A stretch of 8,902 bases of DNA from an uncultured Bordetella sp. GTDB taxonomy: Bacteria > Pseudomonadota > Gammaproteobacteria > Burkholderiales > Burkholderiaceae_B. Of the stretch, positions 6,189-8,902 are shown piece after piece (position 1 is the first letter of the stretch; every line of letters starts with the position of its first letter). The translations under genes and the position numbers were made by a program. Location: assembly GCA_937881145.1 (NCBI GenBank), contig CALGFL010000288.1:1-8902 (forward strand), in the 5' to 3' direction. The notes beneath the pieces are model-generated. The model was not told the origin of the DNA and did not search any database. It worked only from the letters and a program-made list of their open reading frames with translations.

Positions 6189-7367
6189 TCAAGGCGCGGG
6201 CACGCCCAGCGCCGCAGCCACACGGGCGGCGTCGGCCTGGGCCTGCGCCAAGCTCTGGCCGACGATGGTGACGTGGCCCATCTTGCGGCCACGGCGCGCT
6301 TCGCGCTTGCCGTAGAGATGCAGCTTGGCGCTGTCCGATGCCGCCAGCGCGGCGGCCCAGTCGGGCTCGCGCGCCGTGCCGGCGTCGTCGGCAAACCAGA
6401 TGTCGCCCAGAATATTGAGCATGACCGAGGGCGCCACCACGCGCGTGCTGCCCAGAGGCAGGCAGGCCATGACGCGCGCCTGCTGCTCGAACTGGCTGGT
6501 GACGCAGGCGTCGATGCTGTAGTGGCCGCTGTTATGCGGGCGCGGCGCGATCTCGTTGACCAGCAAGCGGCCGTCCAGCAGCACGAAGAATTCCACGCAC
6601 AGCACGCCGTGGTAGCCCAGGCCCCGGGCGATGACGCGCGCCGCCTGCGTGGCCGCTTCGCGATGCGGCGAAGGATCGGTGTCGCCGACCACGGTGGAGA
6701 CGGCCAGGATGCCGTCGCGATGCACATTGCGCGACACGGGATAGGCCACGTCCTTGCCGTCGAAGCCACGCGCCAGCACGACCGAAATCTCGTGGTCCAG
6801 CGGCAGCAGCGCTTCCAGCACGCAGGCCACGCCCTTGAATTGGGCAAACGCGGCCAGGGCCTCGTCGCGGGTCTTCACGCGCGCCTGGCCCTTGCCGTCG
6901 TAGCCCAGGCGAGCCACCTTGAGTATGCCGGGGAAAAGCGCGTCGGGCGCGCGGCGCAGGTCGCTTTCCTCACGCACCGCGACGTGCGGCGCCACCGCGA
7001 TGCCTTGCGCGGCGATGAAGGTCTTCTCGGCGATGCGGTCCTGCACGATGGCCACGGCGTCGGCAGCCGGGCTGACGCGGCAGCGCGTGGACAGCATGCG
7101 CAGGCTCTCGGCCGGCACGTTCTCGAATTCGGTGGTCACGGCCGGGCAGAGCTCGGCCAGCGCAGCCAGGCCCGCGGCATCGTCGTAGGCGGCCTGGATG
7201 TGGCGGTCGGCCACCATGGCCGCGGGGCCGTCGGCGGCCGGGTCCAGCACGGCGACCTTGTAGCCCAGGCTTTGCGCGGCATGGCAGAACATGCGGCCCA
7301 GCTGGCCGCCGCCGAGCAGGCCCAGCCAGCCGCCGGGCGCAATGGGATCACGCGATAGCTCCGACAT
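6189..7367 (-). CDS. purK: 5-(carboxyamino)imidazole ribonucleotide synthase
   Basis: PurK converts AIR, bicarbonate and ATP to N5-CAIR in de novo purine synthesis. The 392-residue protein has the ATP-grasp layout. An N-terminal pre-ATP-grasp domain has LLGGGQLGRM (17-26). TTEFENVP (78-85) and a central ATP-binding region with GYDGKGQ (155-161) follow. The metal/nucleotide site is NEIAPRPHNSGHYSIDAC (271-288), and the C-terminal KMGHVT (362-367) is typical of PurK. Length is close to the usual 355-395. The ATG at 7365-7367 starts one base after the purE stop, so the two are almost certainly co-translated; the next gene (Sua5) begins at or just past the purK stop. The product feeds PurE directly. 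No odd residues are apparent in the signature motifs. Confidence 0.96.
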   Translation of the reverse strand: MSELSRDPIAPGGWLGLLGGGQLGRMFCHAAQSLGYKVAVLDPAADGPAAMVADRHIQAAYDDAAGLAALAELCPAVTTEFENVPAESLRMLSTRCRVSPAADAVAIVQDRIAEKTFIAAQGIAVAPHVAVREESDLRRAPDALFPGILKVARLGYDGKGQARVKTRDEALAAFAQFKGVACVLEALLPLDHEISVVLARGFDGKDVAYPVSRNVHRDGILAVSTVVGDTDPSPHREAATQAARVIARGLGYHGVLCVEFFVLLDGRLLVNEIAPRPHNSGHYSIDACVTSQFEQQARVMACLPLGSTRVVAPSVMLNILGDIWFADDAGTAREPDWAAALAASDSAKLHLYGKREARRGRKMGHVTIVGQSLAQAQADAARVAAALGVPAP

Positions 7368-7368
7368 C

Positions 7369-7947
7369 TCAGGCCCCGGGCAGTTTCATGGCGCGCGCCG
7401 CTTCGGTCTGGCGCGCGCGAAAGGCCACCAGCTTGCGGCGCAGGGCCTCGTCGGTAGTGGCCAGGTTAGCGATGACGTGCAGGGCGGCATTGGCCGCGCC
7501 GGCTTCGCCGATGGCGAAGGTCGCAACGGGGATGCCCTTGGGCATCTGCACGATGGACAGCAGCGAATCTTCGCCGCGCAGGTATTTGGACGGCACCGGC
7601 ACGCCGAACACCGGCACCTCGGTGAGCGCGGCCATCATGCCGGGCAGGTGCGCCGCACCGCCAGCGCCGGCGATAATGGCGCGCAGACCCCGGCCGGGCG
7701 CGGCCCCGCCGTAGTCGGCCATGTCTTGCGGCATGCGGTGCGCCGAGATGACCTTGGCTTCGCAGGGCACGCCGAATTCGCGCAGCATGGCGACCGCGTT
7801 CTGCATGACTTCCCAGTCGCTGGACGAGCCCATGATGACGCCGACCACCGGGGCCGGCGCGGCTTTGGCGCCTGCCTTGGATTTGGCTGCGGGCTTTGCA
7901 GCAGGTTTCGCGGGCTTTGCGCGGGAGGTCGAGTCTGTCTTGGCCAT
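7369..7947 (-). CDS. purE: N5-carboxyaminoimidazole ribonucleotide mutase
   Basis: PurE class I rearranges N5-CAIR to CAIR. The 192-residue protein contains [14 protein letters not shown] (36-49), the phosphate-binding start of the fold. VISAHRMPQ (66-74) carries the conserved His70, equivalent to E. coli His45. [14 protein letters not shown] (91-104) and [20 protein letters not shown] (128-147) are core motifs. The first ~33 residues are an unusual Lys/Ala/Pro-rich tail with repeated KPA units ([20 protein letters not shown]), absent from E. coli PurE (169 residues). The start is taken at the ATG at 7945-7947; the frame runs upstream to another ATG near 8040, but that stretch overlaps the divergent hydroxylase start and resembles no PurE. 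No strong Shine-Dalgarno sequence precedes the chosen ATG. purK follows after one base, and the gene is divergent from the kdoO-like gene. Confidence 0.95.
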   Translation of the reverse strand: MAKTDSTSRAKPAKPAAKPAAKSKAGAKAAPAPVVGVIMGSSSDWEVMQNAVAMLREFGVPCEAKVISAHRMPQDMADYGGAAPGRGLRAIIAGAGGAAHLPGMMAALTEVPVFGVPVPSKYLRGEDSLLSIVQMPKGIPVATFAIGEAGAANAALHVIANLATTDEALRRKLVAFRARQTEAARAMKLPGA

Positions 7948-8029
7948 GGGGTAAAGTTCAAATGATGTGCCAGGGCGGTCTGCTGGATAAATGGAACCGC
8001 CGGCCGGAAAACATTGGATTTTACCCGCC
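7948..8029. promoter_or_regulatory. Divergent promoter region of purE and the kdoO-like gene with nested inverted repeats
   Basis: This 82-bp gap must hold the start signals for both directions. GGGTAAA (7949-7955) and TTTACCC (8020-8026) form a perfect inverted pair, each directly before a start codon. Inside, GGCGGT (7974-7979) and ACCGCC (7996-8001) form a second inverted pair 16 bases apart. No convincing -35/-10 pair is seen; GATAAA within 7986-7991 is the nearest -10-like hexamer on the plus strand. The boundaries are those of the gap, not of a proven site. Confidence 0.35.
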
Positions 8030-8902
8030 ATGAGCGCCACTGCCTCGTCTCACGATTCTCTCCTCGAACTGCCGCTGCGGGATTGGCGCGCCCCCGAGGC
8101 CGCGGCCCTGTCGGCGCAGGCGCTGCGCGCGCTCGAGCAGGGCCAGGTGCTGCACTTCCCGCATCTGGGTTTTGCGCTGTCGCCCGAGGAGCGCGTTCTC
8201 CTCGATCCCAAGTACACCGACCCCAAGCGCAAGAACATCAGCCTCACGCCCAAGGGGCTGGCCGGCACGGTAGCCGCGGGCGCGGCGCGCGAGCGCGTGC
8301 AGGGCATTCTGCAGCGCTATCTCGATTCGACCAGCGCTTTGCTCGACGCGCTGTTCCCCGGCTACCGCGATGCCCGGCACGGGCCGGCCACGAGTTTGCG
8401 CCTGCATGCCATCGGCACCTGGCACCCTTCGTGGCGCAAAGACGACCGGCTGCTGCACGTCGACGCCTTTCCGTCGCGCCCGCTGCACGGCGAGCGCATT
8501 CTGCGCGTGTTCACCAACATCAATCCCAACGGCGAGCCGCGCACGTGGCGCGTGGGCGAGCCTTTCGAAACAGCCGCGCGGCGCTATCTGCCGGCGATGA
8601 GCAAACCTTGGCGTCCCTGGCTGGCCGGGCTCATGCACCGGGTGGGCATCACCAAGCAGCGCCGCACCGAGTACGACCATCTGATGCTGCAGATGCACGA
8701 CGCGATGAAGCGCGATGCGCACTATCAGCAGCAAGGCGATTGGGCGCAGGTGGATTTCATGCCGGGGAGCACCTGGGTGTGCTTTTCCGACCAGGTGTCG
8801 CATGCGGCCATGAGCGGGCAGTTCATGCTGGAGCAGACCTGGCAGCTGCCGCTGACTGCCTTGAGCTATGCGGAGCTGGCGCCCGTGCGGGTATTGGAGA
8901 AA
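8030..8902 (+). CDS. kdoO: Kdo 3-hydroxylase-like Fe(II)/2-oxoglutarate dioxygenase, 3' end outside window
   Basis: An uninterrupted frame of 291 codons runs from ATG 8030 to the window edge with no stop. KdoO enzymes hydroxylate the outer Kdo residue of the lipopolysaccharide core, using Fe(II), O2 and 2-oxoglutarate, on the cytoplasmic side during lipid A-core assembly. The central block [20 protein letters not shown] (141-160), followed by [19 protein letters not shown], holds the HxD metal pair (H143, D145). [11 protein letters not shown] (255-265) supplies the likely distal H258. Known members are about 300 residues, so only a few codons should be missing. The product is very likely cytosolic; no signal peptide or membrane helix is seen. 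Codon use matches the neighbours. It is divergent from purE across 82 bp, with no strong Shine-Dalgarno sequence. The Kdo-hydroxylase family assignment comes from recalled family motifs and was not searched; another small 2OG dioxygenase is the alternative. Confidence 0.82.
   Translation, partial: MSATASSHDSLLELPLRDWRAPEAAALSAQALRALEQGQVLHFPHLGFALSPEERVLLDPKYTDPKRKNISLTPKGLAGTVAAGAARERVQGILQRYLDSTSALLDALFPGYRDARHGPATSLRLHAIGTWHPSWRKDDRLLHVDAFPSRPLHGERILRVFTNINPNGEPRTWRVGEPFETAARRYLPAMSKPWRPWLAGLMHRVGITKQRRTEYDHLMLQMHDAMKRDAHYQQQGDWAQVDFMPGSTWVCFSDQVSHAAMSGQFMLEQTWQLPLTALSYAELAPVRVLEK

Noticed and set aside
4129..6315. 728-codon plus-strand frame across the EamA transporter and Sua5 genes
   Set aside because: It lacks domain motifs and runs out of frame through the transporter and antisense to Sua5; long open frames are expected by chance at this GC content.
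5922..7358. 478-codon plus-strand frame antisense to purK
   Set aside because: It mirrors the codon structure of purK on the opposite strand, is rich in Arg/His/Gly/Ala, and has no recognisable motif.
7948..8040. Upstream ATG giving PurE a 31-residue longer N-terminus
   Set aside because: The extra stretch overlaps the kdoO-like start, includes the whole divergent promoter gap and does not resemble PurE sequence.
8021..8803. 260-codon minus-strand frame antisense to the kdoO-like gene
   Set aside because: Shadow of the real plus-strand dioxygenase frame, which carries the HxD...H metal motif and stays open to the window edge.
1..8902. CRISPR array, tRNA/rRNA genes, insertion sequences or attachment sites
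   Set aside because: No regularly spaced repeats, no tRNA-like cloverleaf sequence, no transposase or integrase frame and no terminal inverted repeats were seen on either strand.

Overview
The window looks like chromosomal DNA of a GC-rich betaproteobacterium of the order Burkholderiales, most likely Alcaligenaceae (Bordetella/Achromobacter type). The grounds are high GC with strong G/C third-position preference, an orphan Bug-type (TctC) periplasmic receptor, a purE-purK-Sua5 gene order, and a Kdo 3-hydroxylase-like gene. The genus is inferred from gene content, not proven. No rRNA, tRNA, CRISPR array, IS element, prophage or other mobile signature is visible, and coding density is high.

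Left part (1-3480): a minus-strand catabolic-looking cluster is transcribed leftwards from about 2174. It encodes a D-2-hydroxyacid dehydrogenase, then a tripartite tricarboxylate transporter (Bug/TctC) substrate-binding protein, then the first 30 codons of a short-chain dehydrogenase cut by the window edge. Divergent from it is a 395-residue protein joining an N-terminal MerR/excisionase-type helix-turn-helix to a complete citrate synthase domain with the catalytic His/His/Asp set retained. The 118-bp gap between them is strikingly AT-rich. It holds a perfect 12-bp palindrome, a 10-bp direct repeat and a good sigma-70-like promoter. The layout is that of a regulator next to its target operon: the citrate synthase fold may sense or process a carboxylate/acyl-CoA metabolite and control uptake and oxidation of a hydroxy- or polycarboxylic acid. 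This is the most interesting part of the window.

Middle (3452-5103): a DUF1345 inner-membrane protein on the minus strand overlaps the tail of the citrate synthase gene by 29 bp. A divergent EamA/DMT-family ten-helix transporter follows on the plus strand and ends at a GC-rich hairpin in a short convergent gap.

Right part (5113-8902): a tightly packed minus-strand operon purE-purK-Sua5 covers the N5-CAIR synthase/mutase steps of purine synthesis and threonylcarbamoyl-AMP synthesis for tRNA t6A. Divergent from purE is a nearly complete gene resembling KdoO, the Fe(II)/2-oxoglutarate-dependent hydroxylase of the outer Kdo sugar of lipopolysaccharide. It runs off the right edge. These are housekeeping or envelope genes.
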